Of a DNA stretch of 35,867 bases, positions 1 to 9,646 are shown piece after piece. The DNA is taken from NCBI GenBank assembly GCA_021156165.1, contig JAJNBM010000008.1, forward strand, positions 1 to 35,867, given 5' to 3'. Both the position numbers and the translations under genes were made by a program. The first letter of the stretch is position 1. Each line of letters starts with the position of its first letter. This DNA comes from Gammaproteobacteria bacterium (GTDB lineage: Bacteria > Pseudomonadota > Gammaproteobacteria > UBA1113). Under the pieces are notes generated by a model, which was not told where the DNA came from, did not search any database, and was given only the letters and a program-made list of their open reading frames with translations.

Positions 1-2
1 TA

Positions 3-1106
3 TTTACCCCCGGCTTGCCGCATCTACAAAGACAATTTCACATTAGTGCGGCGAGCACTCAATTAACCGTTTCTCTCTTTTTATTAGGGTATACCATAGG
101 CCCTTTGATCTACGGCCCTTTGGCCAACCGCCACGGCCGGAAGAATATGCTGTATGTAGGTATCAGTATTGCTTTCGTCAGTTCTTTGCTTTGCGCCATC
201 GCCTCTCATATAGGTGGCTTTGTTATTTTTTTGGTGGCTAGATTCATGCTGGCGATAGGCGCCAGCGCGGGCTTAACCTTAACGTTTACCATCATCAGCG
301 ATGTTTGCACCGACACAGAACAACGCAGGAAAATGATTGCCTATACCACGCTTGCTTTTGCTATTATGCCAGGCTTGGCTGTTTCCGTTGGGGGTCTATT
401 GGTGGCAAGCTGGGGCTGGCAGAGTTGTTTTTACGTTTATATGCTGTATTGCCTGCTCGTTGCTTTCTTAGTATCCCGTCTACCGGAAACCAAGCCATTG
501 CATTTTGTAGACATTACGCTTAAAAAAATGTGGGTTCAATATTGTCTCGTTGCACGGGATAGCAAGTTATGGCTGTATTCTCTTATCTGGGGCAGTACTA
601 CCGGTGTTATTTATACTTTTTCGGCGATAGCGCCTATTATTAGCCATGATAGCTTACATATTCCCCCAGATGTGTTTGGCGTTTATAATTTATGGGTGTT
701 TATGGGATTGGCTATAGGCAATATTTTAGCGGCCAAGTTGGCAATGTATTTTAGTGCGAGAAAAGTGATGGCAGCAGGGATTGTCGTCGCATTGAGTGGC
801 GCGTTATTTTTATTGCTGTCTACAATGAGTGGCAATCTAACCGCAGCACATTTCTTCTTATGGACGACGCTGTCGTTTCTAGGTATGCCCGCCATTTTTT
901 GCAATGCCTCGGCCTTAGCCACAGCGCAATGCGAGGACAAAGCCACAGCATCGTCATTGATGAACAGCGTCGATTTGTGCATGGCCATTATAGTACTTTC
1001 TGTGATGGGTTTGGTTACCGTCCATATGGCGGAGATGATGAGCGGCTTATTTGTGGGGATGTTGATTATTGTGCTGCTATTGTTTGGGTGGGCGGGGCGG
1101 CGCTAA
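3..1106 (+). CDS. MFS drug-resistance transporter, Bcr/CflA type (5' end outside window)
   Basis: Probable inner-membrane proton-coupled multidrug exporter of the major facilitator superfamily. The reading frame is open to the window edge, and its first residues (FTPGLPHLQRQF) line up with the end of helix 1 in Bcr/CflA proteins (family form MYLPALP), so the true start lies upstream; a TTG at 15 is not credible as the start. The motif-A-like loop GPLANRHGRKN, between helices 2 and 3, is typical of MFS carriers. About eleven hydrophobic segments follow across 367 residues. The 3' end overlaps the convergent pnuC-like gene by 41 bases. Substrate cannot be inferred. Family call is good; the precise subfamily is by recall of Bcr sequences. 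Confidence 0.85.
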   Translation, partial: FTPGLPHLQRQFHISAASTQLTVSLFLLGYTIGPLIYGPLANRHGRKNMLYVGISIAFVSSLLCAIASHIGGFVIFLVARFMLAIGASAGLTLTFTIISDVCTDTEQRRKMIAYTTLAFAIMPGLAVSVGGLLVASWGWQSCFYVYMLYCLLVAFLVSRLPETKPLHFVDITLKKMWVQYCLVARDSKLWLYSLIWGSTTGVIYTFSAIAPIISHDSLHIPPDVFGVYNLWVFMGLAIGNILAAKLAMYFSARKVMAAGIVVALSGALFLLLSTMSGNLTAAHFFLWTTLSFLGMPAIFCNASALATAQCEDKATASSLMNSVDLCMAIIVLSVMGLVTVHMAEMMSGLFVGMLIIVLLLFGWAGRR

Positions 1107-1677
1107 TTCTGCGCCAACTTCTATAACCATTGATAGACAGTATAAAAAAGAGAACGTAGAGCATGCTTGAAAGATAAAGCCCTAGATGTATAAAATAGGC
1201 TATAAAGACCACATCTGCAATGACCCACAGCAACCAATGTTCTAATACTTTTCTAGACATAAGGTATAAGGCAATGATGCTGAGCGTAGCGCTAGCAGAA
1301 TCCATTAGGATGTTTGTTTCTGGCGTTTTTGTAAAATGGGTTATGGCTAAAAAGGCCATGATTTCTAGAGCAAAAGAAAGCAGCAACAATAAAAGAGCCT
1401 GGCTAGGATGAGTGCGCGTTATTTTTCGGGTGTTTTCTTTTTTATTCCAAAAATACCAACCATAGATGCTTTGCCCTAAAAACACAAATTGCAGTGTAAA
1501 ATTAGCGTAAGATGATTGGGTCCAAAATAAAGCCGCGTAGGCGCTTACACCAATGATGCTCATAGGCCAACATAACTTGTTGTTTTTCATGCAAAAATAG
1601 ACTGAGGATAGGCTGAATATGACGGCAATGATTTCTATAATGGACACGGTTAGGCCTCTCAAAATAAACGAAAGCAC
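1066..1677 (-). CDS. pnuC: PnuC-family nicotinamide riboside/mononucleotide transporter
   Basis: Predicted inner-membrane permease importing nicotinamide riboside-type vitamers for NAD salvage. It is 203 residues with about seven hydrophobic segments. Hallmarks are an N-terminal IEIIAVIFSLSSVYF segment, the CWPMSI stretch and SIYGWYFWN (family form IYGWYxW), followed by WVIADVVFIAYF near the C terminus. The start at 1677 is GTG; an in-frame GTG at 1647 has a better Shine-Dalgarno (GAGAGG, seven bases upstream) and may be the true start, giving 193 residues. The last 41 bases overlap the convergent MFS gene, so the C-terminal tail lies antisense to that gene's end. No salvage kinase gene or NAD-repressor site is visible alongside. 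Confidence 0.82.
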   Translation of the reverse strand: MLSFILRGLTVSIIEIIAVIFSLSSVYFCMKNNKLCWPMSIIGVSAYAALFWTQSSYANFTLQFVFLGQSIYGWYFWNKKENTRKITRTHPSQALLLLLLSFALEIMAFLAITHFTKTPETNILMDSASATLSIIALYLMSRKVLEHWLLWVIADVVFIAYFIHLGLYLSSMLYVLFFILSINGYRSWRRISAAPPTQTIAAQ

Positions 1678-1857
1678 ATTAGTTTAGCCTTATAACATGT
1701 TTATACCGTGAATGATAGTCGGGCTTAGCAGGAGTTTATTTCTTTTTCAACGAGTTGGGTCGAATTCTATATTTCCCTCTTTATGTATTCAGTGCGCATA
1801 AATTTAGTATTCTCTTTATCGGGTTAACCTATCAATATTGTTTCTAATTTAGTAGTA

Positions 1858-1885
1858 TTGACGAAGAAATTGATTGAGATAAAAA
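1858..1885 (+). promoter_or_regulatory. Possible sigma-70 promoter for the sulfurtransferase gene
   Basis: TTGACG (1858-1863), a 16-base spacer and TAAAAA (1880-1885) precede the strong ribosome site AGGAG at 1895-1899. The -35 is good and the -10 weak, so this is only a candidate. It would give a very short leader. Confidence 0.3.
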
Positions 1886-1905
1886 ATAATGTTTAGGAGA
1901 TCCCA

Positions 1906-2760
1906 TTGAAATTACCCTGTTCTATAGTCTCCACTCAGTGGTTAGCAGCTCATTTAAATCATCCAAACTTATTGGTGTTGGACAGTCGTTTAAATTCGCC
2001 CGTAAAGAAATTGACGAGTACAGAAACCAATAATAAGGCATTGCAAATCCAGGGTGCTCGTATATTTAGTTTAGATAGTATTTCTGATCCTAATACAACG
2101 CTACCCACTATGATGCCTAGTGAAGAATTCTTTACAAGAAAAATGCAAGAGCTTGGAGTGTGTAATAATAGTATCATTGTGGTTTATGATAGTGTTGGCA
2201 TATATTTGAGTCCTCGAGCGTGGTGGATGTTAAAAGCCATGGGGCACGAACAAGTTGCAGTACTGAATGGCGGGTTGCCCGCTTGGATTAAAGCAAATTT
2301 ACCTTATGAAGAAAGTAACCCTGATCATAAATTTTTAGAAGGTAATTTTGTCGCGCAAAAATCTCCAACCCATTTTTGTAATGTTGCCCAAGTAGAAAGT
2401 GCGCTGTATGATAATACTTATGCTATTTTAGATGCTCGCTCGGAAAACCGCTTCCGGGGCCTCGAGTCTGAGCCCAGAAGTGGCCTTAAACGTGGCCATA
2501 TACCCACCTCACACAATATACCTTTTGAAACGGTATTAGAAAATGGAAAATACATGAAGCCTATTGAAGAACTTCAAAAAATTTTTTCTCCAAAAATCAA
2601 TCATCAGCAAAAATTAATCTTCAGTTGTGGCTCGGGGATAAGCGCTTGTATATTAGCATTAGCAGCTGAACTAGCGGGCTATTCAAAAATGACCGTTTAT
2701 GATGGTTCGTGGAGCGAATGGGGGCTAGAGTCTTCATCTCGTCCAGTCGAAACGATTTGA
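1906..2760 (+). CDS. sseA: 3-mercaptopyruvate sulfurtransferase / thiosulfate sulfurtransferase (SseA-like)
   Basis: Tandem-rhodanese enzyme that moves sulfane sulfur from 3-mercaptopyruvate or thiosulfate to an acceptor. It is 284 residues, the usual length. An inactive N-terminal rhodanese domain (about 1-140) carries VVYDSVG and RAWWMLKAMGH; the C-terminal domain (about 155-284) holds the active loop CGSGISA with Cys241. In the family, CGSG[VI][TS]A favours mercaptopyruvate, while CRKGVT favours thiosulfate. DGSWSEWG closes the domain. The start is TTG at 1906, chosen because AGGAG lies six bases upstream and no ATG is in frame nearby. It stands alone, with 104 bases before ubiA. Confidence 0.9.
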   Translation: MKLPCSIVSTQWLAAHLNHPNLLVLDSRLNSPVKKLTSTETNNKALQIQGARIFSLDSISDPNTTLPTMMPSEEFFTRKMQELGVCNNSIIVVYDSVGIYLSPRAWWMLKAMGHEQVAVLNGGLPAWIKANLPYEESNPDHKFLEGNFVAQKSPTHFCNVAQVESALYDNTYAILDARSENRFRGLESEPRSGLKRGHIPTSHNIPFETVLENGKYMKPIEELQKIFSPKINHQQKLIFSCGSGISACILALAAELAGYSKMTVYDGSWSEWGLESSSRPVETI

Positions 2761-2820
2761 GGTCCAGCCGGAATTTACGCTTGAGGCCGCGCCTTAAGGG
2801 TGCTGAATGCTTACTAAAGA

Positions 2821-2829
2821 TGGTATAAT
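2821..2829 (+). promoter_or_regulatory. Extended -10 promoter element upstream of ubiA
   Basis: TGGTATAAT is a consensus extended -10 (TG-n-TATAAT) 36 bases before the ubiA start. No good -35 is seen at the expected distance, which is acceptable for extended -10 promoters. Confidence 0.45.
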
Positions 2830-2864
2830 TTCACCTGAAAACAATCTTATTTAATGGTCGCCGC

Positions 2865-3713
2865 ATGAAACAAAAATTGCTTGCTTATGCTAGATTAATG
2901 CGGTTACACAAACCGGTGGGGATTTTATTGCTGTTATGGCCAACTTGGTGGGCGCTATGGCTAGCAGCACTGGGTTTACCTTCTTTCAAGAATTGGTTTA
3001 TTTTTACCGTAGGCGTAGTTGTGATGCGCAGTGCGGGTTGTGTGGTGAATGATTTAGCGGATAGAAACTTTGATGGTTTGGTGAAGAGAACGCGTGATAG
3101 GCCTTTGGTAACGGGAAGCGTTACACCGATTGAAGCATGGATACTATTAGCTACTCTCTGTGCCATAGGTTTAATCCTCGTATTATTTTTGAATTTAGCC
3201 GTATTTCTGTGGGCGTGTTTAGCTCTAGTACTGGCTTTGATTTATCCTTTAACCAAACGCTTTTTCCCCATGCCGCAAGCGATATTGGGTTTGGGTTGGT
3301 ATCTGGCGATCCCCATGGCCTTTGCCGCACAGGCTAAAGTGAATGCAGTGGCCTTCTGGCTGTATTTAGGCGCAGTAGCGTGGACGATTGTGTATGACAC
3401 TTGGTATGCAATGGTCGATAGAGACGACGATCTCAAAATCGGCATACGTTCGAGTGCTATTTTATTTGGCCGTTATGACAGACTTTGGGTAGCCATTTTT
3501 CAGGCTTTTGCATTAGGGGCATGGTTTTACGTGGGAATTTTGGCGCAATTGCAATGGCTATATTTTGCAGCTTGTATTGGGTGTGTGGGCCTTTTTGTTT
3601 ATCAACAGATTTTAGCTTATCGCTGTGAGCCTAAACGCTGTTTTCAAGCTTTTTTGAATAATCAATGGTTGGGATTGATATTGTTTTTGGGGATTGTTTT
3701 GGCGGTCCGTTAA
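2865..3713 (+). CDS. ubiA: 4-hydroxybenzoate polyprenyltransferase
   Basis: Integral membrane prenyltransferase that attaches the polyprenyl tail to 4-hydroxybenzoate in ubiquinone biosynthesis. It is 282 residues with about eight to nine hydrophobic helices. The first Asp-rich motif is NDLADRNFD (N62-D70) and the second is in DTWYAMVDRDDD; these bind the Mg2+-diphosphate of the prenyl donor. LRLHKP-like text near residue 13 (MRLHKPVG) is typical of UbiA. Start ATG at 2865; the Shine-Dalgarno is weak. No chorismate lyase (ubiC) is adjacent. It ends 70 bases from the convergent pyk, with a palindromic repeat in between. Confidence 0.93.
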   Translation: MKQKLLAYARLMRLHKPVGILLLLWPTWWALWLAALGLPSFKNWFIFTVGVVVMRSAGCVVNDLADRNFDGLVKRTRDRPLVTGSVTPIEAWILLATLCAIGLILVLFLNLAVFLWACLALVLALIYPLTKRFFPMPQAILGLGWYLAIPMAFAAQAKVNAVAFWLYLGAVAWTIVYDTWYAMVDRDDDLKIGIRSSAILFGRYDRLWVAIFQAFALGAWFYVGILAQLQWLYFAACIGCVGLFVYQQILAYRCEPKRCFQAFLNNQWLGLILFLGIVLAVR

Positions 3714-3734
3714 GCAGCTTATTGTTAACGAAGC

Positions 3735-3780
3735 CGTAGGGGCAACCCCCTGTGGTTGCCCTGGTTAGGGCAGACACAGG
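3735..3780. repeat. Dispersed palindromic repeat, copy 1 (GTAGGGGCAACC family)
   Basis: Sits between the convergent ends of ubiA and pyk. GGGCAACC and GGTTGCCC form an eight-base-pair stem separated by CCCTGT; a second short dyad GCCC/GGGC follows. It matches, in reverse orientation, the element at 23077-23121 almost base for base, and more loosely 34483-34534. It may double as a bidirectional terminator here, but no T-run is present. Confidence 0.75.
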
Positions 3781-3783
3781 TTA

Positions 3784-5205
3784 TTAAGGCACCTCTAAAA
3801 TCTGCATGGTATTTGTTCCACCCAACACCCCGATGTGTTGTCCTTTAGTGAGTATAACCATATCACCCGTTTGTAAAAAATTATGCTGTTGCAAATACTG
3901 CAAGGCATAGCGGTGTATCTGATCTATATTTTCATGAACCATAGCAAAATGTATCGGTACTACGCCGCGGTAGAGTGCCATTTTACGCAGGCTTTTGGTG
4001 TGCGGTGACAATCCCACAATAGCAATGCCGGAACGTATGCGCGACATCCACAATGCGGTAGCGCCGCTTTCGGTTAAACAGATAATGGCTTTAGGCGATA
4101 AATGATTGGCGGTGTACATCGTTGCCATAGCGATGGCTTCGTCGGTATGCGAAAATTTTTTATCTAAACGATGATGCGATACTAAGGTTCTAGGGTGTTG
4201 TTCTGCGCCTAAACAAATTCTAGACATGGCTTCGACCACGCGCACGGGATCGTCGCCATTAGACGTTTCGGCCGATAACATGACGGCATCGGTGCCATCC
4301 AATACCGCATTGGCCACATCCATCACTTCAGCTCGAGTAGGAATGGGGCTGTGGATCATCGATTCCATCATTTGCGTGGCGGTGATGACCACTTTGTTTT
4401 TAGCACGCGCCTGGCTGATCAATTGTTTTTGTATGGCAGGGAGGGCGGCATCGCCTATTTCTACGCCTAAATCGCCACGCGCTACCATAATGGCATCGCT
4501 GGCTTCGATAATGCCTTCGATATGATCTAAAGCTTCACGACGCTCTATTTTGGCAATCACGCCAGCGTGTCCTTTCATGTCTGCAATATGTTTTTTAGCA
4601 GCGATAATATCTTCGGCCGAACGCGGAAATGAAATGGCGATATAATCAACGTCTAGAGCTAAAGCGGTACGCATGTCTATTTTGTCTTTAGGCGTAAAGG
4701 ATTCGGCTGATAAACCACCGCCTAGACGATTGATGCCTTTGTGATCGGAAATAGTGCCACCGTTTATCACCTGACAATGAATTTGTGCGCCTTTTACTTC
4801 TAGCACTTTAAAACTTAAGCGGCCATCATCGACTAATAAGGTATCGCCAGGGGCCACATCTTTGGGTAAGTCTTTATAGCTAAGCCCTACGCTGTGTACA
4901 GTTCCTGCATTGTCACCCAACGCAGCATCGAAGATAAATAAATCATTTTCTTTAAGAACGGCGGCGCTTTTTTCAAAACAAGCAATGCGGATTTTAGGGC
5001 CTTGTAAATCGGCAATAATAGAAACGATTCTTTTTTGTTCGGCAGCAATACGACGTATATGGGCAACGCGCGCGCGGTGATCTTCGGCGGTACCATGAGA
5101 AAAATTTAAGCGCACTGCATCTACACCGACACTGATCAAACGCGTTAATACGGCAAGATCATCGGTGGCAGGCCCTAGGGTGGCAATAATTTTAGTGCGG
5201 CGCAT
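3784..5205 (-). CDS. pyk: Pyruvate kinase
   Basis: Cytosolic glycolytic enzyme that makes pyruvate and ATP from phosphoenolpyruvate and ADP. It is 473 residues, as usual for bacterial enzymes. N-terminal RRTKIIATLGPAT and RLNFSHG are the phosphate and metal-binding strands; the barrel carries IMVARGDLGVEIG and ITATQMMESMI, with DGTDAVMLSAETSNG following. The C-terminal allosteric domain ends GGTNTMQILEV. Start ATG at 5205 has AGGA six bases upstream and lies eight bases after the pgk stop. It is the last gene of the tkt-gap-pgk-pyk operon. Whether it is the AMP-activated (PykA) or FBP-activated (PykF) type cannot be settled from sequence reading alone. Confidence 0.95.
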   Translation of the reverse strand: MRRTKIIATLGPATDDLAVLTRLISVGVDAVRLNFSHGTAEDHRARVAHIRRIAAEQKRIVSIIADLQGPKIRIACFEKSAAVLKENDLFIFDAALGDNAGTVHSVGLSYKDLPKDVAPGDTLLVDDGRLSFKVLEVKGAQIHCQVINGGTISDHKGINRLGGGLSAESFTPKDKIDMRTALALDVDYIAISFPRSAEDIIAAKKHIADMKGHAGVIAKIERREALDHIEGIIEASDAIMVARGDLGVEIGDAALPAIQKQLISQARAKNKVVITATQMMESMIHSPIPTRAEVMDVANAVLDGTDAVMLSAETSNGDDPVRVVEAMSRICLGAEQHPRTLVSHHRLDKKFSHTDEAIAMATMYTANHLSPKAIICLTESGATALWMSRIRSGIAIVGLSPHTKSLRKMALYRGVVPIHFAMVHENIDQIHRYALQYLQQHNFLQTGDMVILTKGQHIGVLGGTNTMQILEVP

Positions 5206-5213
5206 GGTATATC

Positions 5214-6365
5214 CTATTGCTGCAACAATTCAATCGCGGGCAAACTTTTTCCCTCTAGATATTCTAAGAAAGCGCCCCCTCCCGTAGAAATATAACTTAT
5301 TTCGTCGTTTAAATCATAATTTTCTATGGCTGCGAGCGTCTCACCCCCCCCTGCTAAACTAAAAGCAGAACTAGCAGCAATATTTTCTGCTAGATTTTTT
5401 GTGCCCGCCGCAAAAGCAGGATATTCAAATACACCCACCGGGCCATTCCAAACGAGGGTGCGCGCCTTGGCGATGTAAGATTGATATAATGCGATTGTTT
5501 TAGGGCCTATATCTAAAATTTTATCTTCAGCTTTGATTTCCTCTAAACTCTTAGTCGTCGCCTTAGCGGTAGCCGATAATTCTGTAGCAACGACTACATC
5601 ACTAGGCAATAAAATTTTAGGAGACAATAATTTTTTGGCGAGCGGGACTAGATCAGGTTCATACAAAGAACTGCCCACACTATACCCTGCGGCAGCTAAA
5701 AAAGTATTGGCAATACCGCCGCCGACGATTAAGTGATCCACTTTAGCCAATAAGGCTTCTAACACGGTTAATTTAGTTGAAACCTTAGCGCCGCCAACAA
5801 TGGCTAAGAAAGGTCTTTCGATGGTGAGTAAAGCGCGATTCAATGCGGTAACCTCGGCATCTAACAAAAGACCAGCGCAGGCGGTTTTTGCTTTGGTTAA
5901 AGCGCCATAAGTAGAAGCTTGCGCACGATGAGCGCAAGCAAAAGCATCCATCACATACACGTCGCCTAGATCAGCTAGCTGCTGGCTTAAAGTTTCATCG
6001 TTGCTGCTTTCGCCTAAACTAAAACGTATGTTTTCACATAAAGCAACCTCGCCTGGGCTTATGGCAAAACCATGATGCCAATCTTTTACCAAGGTGACGG
6101 GGCATTTTAAATAATGGCTTAGGCGTTCCGCTATAGGGGTTAGCGTATACGCTTCATCGTAGACGCCCTCTTGTGGACGGCCCAGATGCGAAATTAAAAT
6201 AACCGCTGCGCCTTTAGCCAAGGCGTATTTAATGGTGGGTAAAGCGGCTAAGATACGCGCATCATTGCTAATTTGTCCGTCTTTCATCGGCACATTAAAA
6301 TCTTCACGTATCACCACACGCTTGTTTTTAAGGCCTACGCTTTCTAAGCTCTTTAATTTAGGCAT
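5214..6365 (-). CDS. pgk: Phosphoglycerate kinase
   Basis: Reversible transfer of the acyl phosphate of 1,3-bisphosphoglycerate to ADP in glycolysis. The preferred product has 383 residues, starting MPKLKSLESV at 6365, because AAGGA lies about seven bases upstream and the upstream ATG at 6386 would overlap gap. N-terminal substrate-binding text is VVIREDFNVPM with ISHLGRPQ; the hinge/nucleotide region has VGGAKVSTK and VWNGPVGVFE; the C terminus has AGGGETLAAI and STGGGAFLEYLEGK. GGGET replaces the commoner GGGDT, a conservative change. It is ten bases from gap and eight from pyk, so translation is probably coupled. Confidence 0.96.
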   Translation of the reverse strand: MPKLKSLESVGLKNKRVVIREDFNVPMKDGQISNDARILAALPTIKYALAKGAAVILISHLGRPQEGVYDEAYTLTPIAERLSHYLKCPVTLVKDWHHGFAISPGEVALCENIRFSLGESSNDETLSQQLADLGDVYVMDAFACAHRAQASTYGALTKAKTACAGLLLDAEVTALNRALLTIERPFLAIVGGAKVSTKLTVLEALLAKVDHLIVGGGIANTFLAAAGYSVGSSLYEPDLVPLAKKLLSPKILLPSDVVVATELSATAKATTKSLEEIKAEDKILDIGPKTIALYQSYIAKARTLVWNGPVGVFEYPAFAAGTKNLAENIAASSAFSLAGGGETLAAIENYDLNDEISYISTGGGAFLEYLEGKSLPAIELLQQ

Positions 6366-6375
6366 GATTCTTTCC

Positions 6376-7386
6376 TTATTTAGCATCCATCATGGCAAGG
6401 GAAGTATCCAACATACGACAACAAAATCCCCATTCGTTGTCATACCAAGCCAATACTTTAGCTTGTTTGCCATTGACACGGGTTTGCGTAGCATCGAAAA
6501 TAGATGAAGCTGAAGTATGATTAAAATCAATAGAAACTAAAGGTTCATCGTTGTACCATAAAATACCCTTGAGCGGTCCTTTAAGCGCAGCGTCTTTTAG
6601 CACTGTATTGATTTCTTCTACGGTGGTGTTGCGCTTGGCATTGAAAGTGAGATCCACCAGCGATACGTTAAGAGTAGGTACGCGTATGGCTAAACCATCT
6701 AAACACCCTTTTAATTCCGGCAATACTAAACCAATGGCGGCCGCCGCCCCGGTTTTAGTGGGGATTAACGACGCCATGGCAGCGCGTGCACGGTGCAAGT
6801 CTTTATGTCCTGCATCCAACAGCGATTGGTCATTGGTCAGGGCATGAATAGTGGTCATTAAACCTTGTTCAATGCCGATGACATCGTGCAATGCTTTGAC
6901 TACAGGCGCTAAGCAATTGGTAGTGCAAGAAGCATTGGAAACGAGTGTATCTGTTTTCTTTAAAACGGAATGATTAACGCCGTATACGATCGTTGCATCT
7001 GCATCCTTAGCCGGTGCTGAAATCAAGACCTTGCGCGCGCCAGCTGCTAAATGTTGTTCTGCCATGTTACGCTCGGTAAAATGACCGGTGCATTCATAAA
7101 CTACATCAATGTTTAATTCTTTCCACGGTAATTCGCTGGCATTTCTATTTGCTAAACAAATAATCTTGTGATCATTGACGATGAGATGGTTGCTATCGGT
7201 GCTAACCTCTGCAGAAAAGCGACCATGCGTGGAATCGTAGCGCAACAAATGGGCGTTGGTTTCTAGAGGGCTGGTATCGTTGATAGCAACCACGACGATA
7301 TCATTTTCTTTATTCATTTCGTAAATGGCGCGCAAGCAATTACGACCAATGCGGCCAAAGCCATTAATAGCGACACGTATAGACAT
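6376..7386 (-). CDS. gap: Glyceraldehyde-3-phosphate dehydrogenase, type I
   Basis: NAD-dependent oxidation and phosphorylation of glyceraldehyde 3-phosphate. It is 336 residues: Rossmann start [13 protein letters not shown], adenine-ribose acidic residue in AINDTS, catalytic [12 protein letters not shown] with Cys154, and the base His181 in [10 protein letters not shown] (the family usually has HAYTNDQ). WYDNEWG near the C terminus is standard. The ATG at 7386 shares one base with the tkt stop (TAATG), with GAGGA six bases before it, so translational coupling is likely. Erythrose-4-phosphate dehydrogenase is an alternative for this fold, but the operon with pgk and pyk supports the glycolytic role. 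Confidence 0.95.
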   Translation of the reverse strand: MSIRVAINGFGRIGRNCLRAIYEMNKENDIVVVAINDTSPLETNAHLLRYDSTHGRFSAEVSTDSNHLIVNDHKIICLANRNASELPWKELNIDVVYECTGHFTERNMAEQHLAAGARKVLISAPAKDADATIVYGVNHSVLKKTDTLVSNASCTTNCLAPVVKALHDVIGIEQGLMTTIHALTNDQSLLDAGHKDLHRARAAMASLIPTKTGAAAAIGLVLPELKGCLDGLAIRVPTLNVSLVDLTFNAKRNTTVEEINTVLKDAALKGPLKGILWYNDEPLVSIDFNHTSASSIFDATQTRVNGKQAKVLAWYDNEWGFCCRMLDTSLAMMDAK

Positions 7387-9392
7387 TATAATTCCTCCGA
7401 CAATAAAAGATTAATTTGGGTGATAATATTCTCTGTAGTAAATCCATAGTCTTTGAAGGCATCCGCTGCCGGTGCGGATACACCAAACTCATCTAATCCT
7501 AAGACGCGTCCTTTTAATCCTACATAACGATACCAAAACGCACTCGCACCTGCTTCTATGGCCAAGCGACGCAATACCTTGCGCGGTAACACACTTTCTT
7601 TGTATTCAGCCGATTGCGCTTCGAAGCGATCGACGCAGGGCATAGAAACGACGCGTACGCTCACCCCTTGCTGTTGCAAGATTTTAGCGGCATGGATAGC
7701 CAAAATAACTTCTGATCCCGTAGCGATTAAAATGACGGAAGGGAAAGCGGGGCTGTCGAAAATCACATAAGCGCCGCGTTCTACTTTTGCCAGGGTTTCA
7801 GGGCTACGCTCTAAGGCAGGTAAAGCTTGTCTGGATAAGAGCAAACTGGTAGGGCCGTCTAAACGTTGCAAGGCCATTTTCCACGCCACCGCGGTTTCAA
7901 CTTCATCTGCAGGCCGCCAAGTGGACATATGCGGCGTAATGCGCAACATCGTTGCGTGCTCGACGGGTTGATGCGTAGGGCCGTCTTCGCCTAAGCCTAA
8001 AGAATCGTGCGTGTAGACGTAAATAACTTGCGCCCGCATCATGGCCGATAAGCGTACGGCATTACGGGCATAATCTAAGAACGTTAAAAAAGTGCCTACA
8101 TAAGGGATAAAGCCGCCGTGTAGTGCAAGGCCATTGGCGATGGCACTCATGGCAAATTCACGCACGCCAAAATGGATGTAGTTGCCTTCGGGTTCTTCTG
8201 CCGTTAAGATGCGACTTCCTTCCCACCAAGTTAAGTTGGATTCTGTTAAGTCGGCAGAGCCGCCCATTAAACTAGGCCATAAAGGGCCATAGGCATTGAG
8301 CGCATTTAAAGATGCTTTACGAGTGGCGACTTTATTGGCCTTCTCTTGGCAAGATTGAATATAGGTATCGCTGTATGCAAGCCAAGCTTCATTCGGTTCT
8401 TTGCGATAGCGTTGTGCTAATTCTTTCGCTTCAACTGCAAATTCTTTTTCATACAAAGACCAAAGCGCTTGCCACTCTTTTTGCATGCGGTCACCTTGAG
8501 TGCGCGCATCCCAAGCGGCATAAATATCTTCCGGAATGACAAAAGGAGCATAACGCCAACGCAATTTTTCTCGTGCTAAGGCAATTTCTTCGGCACCTAG
8601 AGGTGCGCCGTGTGCTTTGGCCGTATTGGCTAAGCGGGGCGCGCCAAAACCGATCATGGTTTTGCAACAAATTAAAGTGGGTTTATTTTTTTCGGCTTGC
8701 GCTTCTTCGATGGCACGACGTATCGCTTCGGGATTATGGCCGTCCACATCGCGGATCACATGCCACTGATAGGCTTCAAAACGACGAGGCGTATCATCGC
8801 GAAACCAATTGTGCACGGGGCCATCGATGGAAATGCTGTTGTCATCCCACAACGCAATTAATTTACCTAAACCCAAGGAGCCTGCCAAGGAAGCAGCCTC
8901 GTGAGAGATGCCTTCCATCAAACAGCCATCGCCGAGAAAAACATAGGTATAATGGTCGATAAGGTTAAATCCCGGGCGATTGTAAATGCTGGCTAAATTC
9001 TTTTCTGCTAAGGCCATGCCGACGGCATTGGCTAAACCTTGGCCCAAAGGGCCAGTGGTTGTTTCCACACCTGGCGTTAAGCCATGTTCAGGGTGTCCAG
9101 GAGTTTTAGAATGCAATTGACGAAAGGCCTTTAGATCGTCCAGAGTGAGGTCATAGCCTGTTAAATGCAACAGAGCATATTGCAGCATCGAGCCATGGCC
9201 GTTGGACAGGATGAAACGATCCCGATTTAACCAATTGGGGTCGCTAGGGTTATGCTTTAAAAAGTCTTTCCACAATACAGTGGCGATATCGGCCATGCCC
9301 ATGGGCATACCCGGGTGTCCAGATTGGGCTTTTTCCACGGCATCCATGCTAAGGGCACGGATGGCATTGGCCATTTCATCATAAGACATCAT
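7386..9392 (-). CDS. tkt: Transketolase
   Basis: Thiamine-diphosphate enzyme of the non-oxidative pentose phosphate pathway, moving two-carbon ketol units. It is 668 residues, the family norm. The TPP/Mg2+ motif is [18 protein letters not shown] followed by [21 protein letters not shown] near residue 25 and [14 protein letters not shown] are family signatures; the pyrimidine domain has [11 protein letters not shown] and [15 protein letters not shown]. First gene of the four-gene operon. An ATG pair begins at 9392; GGAG lies about eleven bases upstream of the first. The 254-base divergent spacer to the antiporter gene should hold both promoters, but I could not fix a convincing one. Confidence 0.96.
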   Translation of the reverse strand: MMSYDEMANAIRALSMDAVEKAQSGHPGMPMGMADIATVLWKDFLKHNPSDPNWLNRDRFILSNGHGSMLQYALLHLTGYDLTLDDLKAFRQLHSKTPGHPEHGLTPGVETTTGPLGQGLANAVGMALAEKNLASIYNRPGFNLIDHYTYVFLGDGCLMEGISHEAASLAGSLGLGKLIALWDDNSISIDGPVHNWFRDDTPRRFEAYQWHVIRDVDGHNPEAIRRAIEEAQAEKNKPTLICCKTMIGFGAPRLANTAKAHGAPLGAEEIALAREKLRWRYAPFVIPEDIYAAWDARTQGDRMQKEWQALWSLYEKEFAVEAKELAQRYRKEPNEAWLAYSDTYIQSCQEKANKVATRKASLNALNAYGPLWPSLMGGSADLTESNLTWWEGSRILTAEEPEGNYIHFGVREFAMSAIANGLALHGGFIPYVGTFLTFLDYARNAVRLSAMMRAQVIYVYTHDSLGLGEDGPTHQPVEHATMLRITPHMSTWRPADEVETAVAWKMALQRLDGPTSLLLSRQALPALERSPETLAKVERGAYVIFDSPAFPSVILIATGSEVILAIHAAKILQQQGVSVRVVSMPCVDRFEAQSAEYKESVLPRKVLRRLAIEAGASAFWYRYVGLKGRVLGLDEFGVSAPAADAFKDYGFTTENIITQINLLLSEEL

Positions 9393-9646
9393 GAGGCAGA
9401 GTGCTCCGGTTACTTGCAGGCCGCTATTGTCCCTTATTTGGGGGTGAGATTCAAGGTTATTCCTTTTAGGGTCTGTTGATCAGTTTGTTGCAGCATTGAA
9501 CGATTTTAGACTATTTTTAGACAGAACACTCCACTTTGAGACAACGCTGCGGGGAAATATCTCGCACTTCTAAAGTAAGTAAAACTAACATGGGCTATAC
9601 TTGGATAAGCCGATCGTAAAACGGACAAAACATAGCAGGAACGCCT

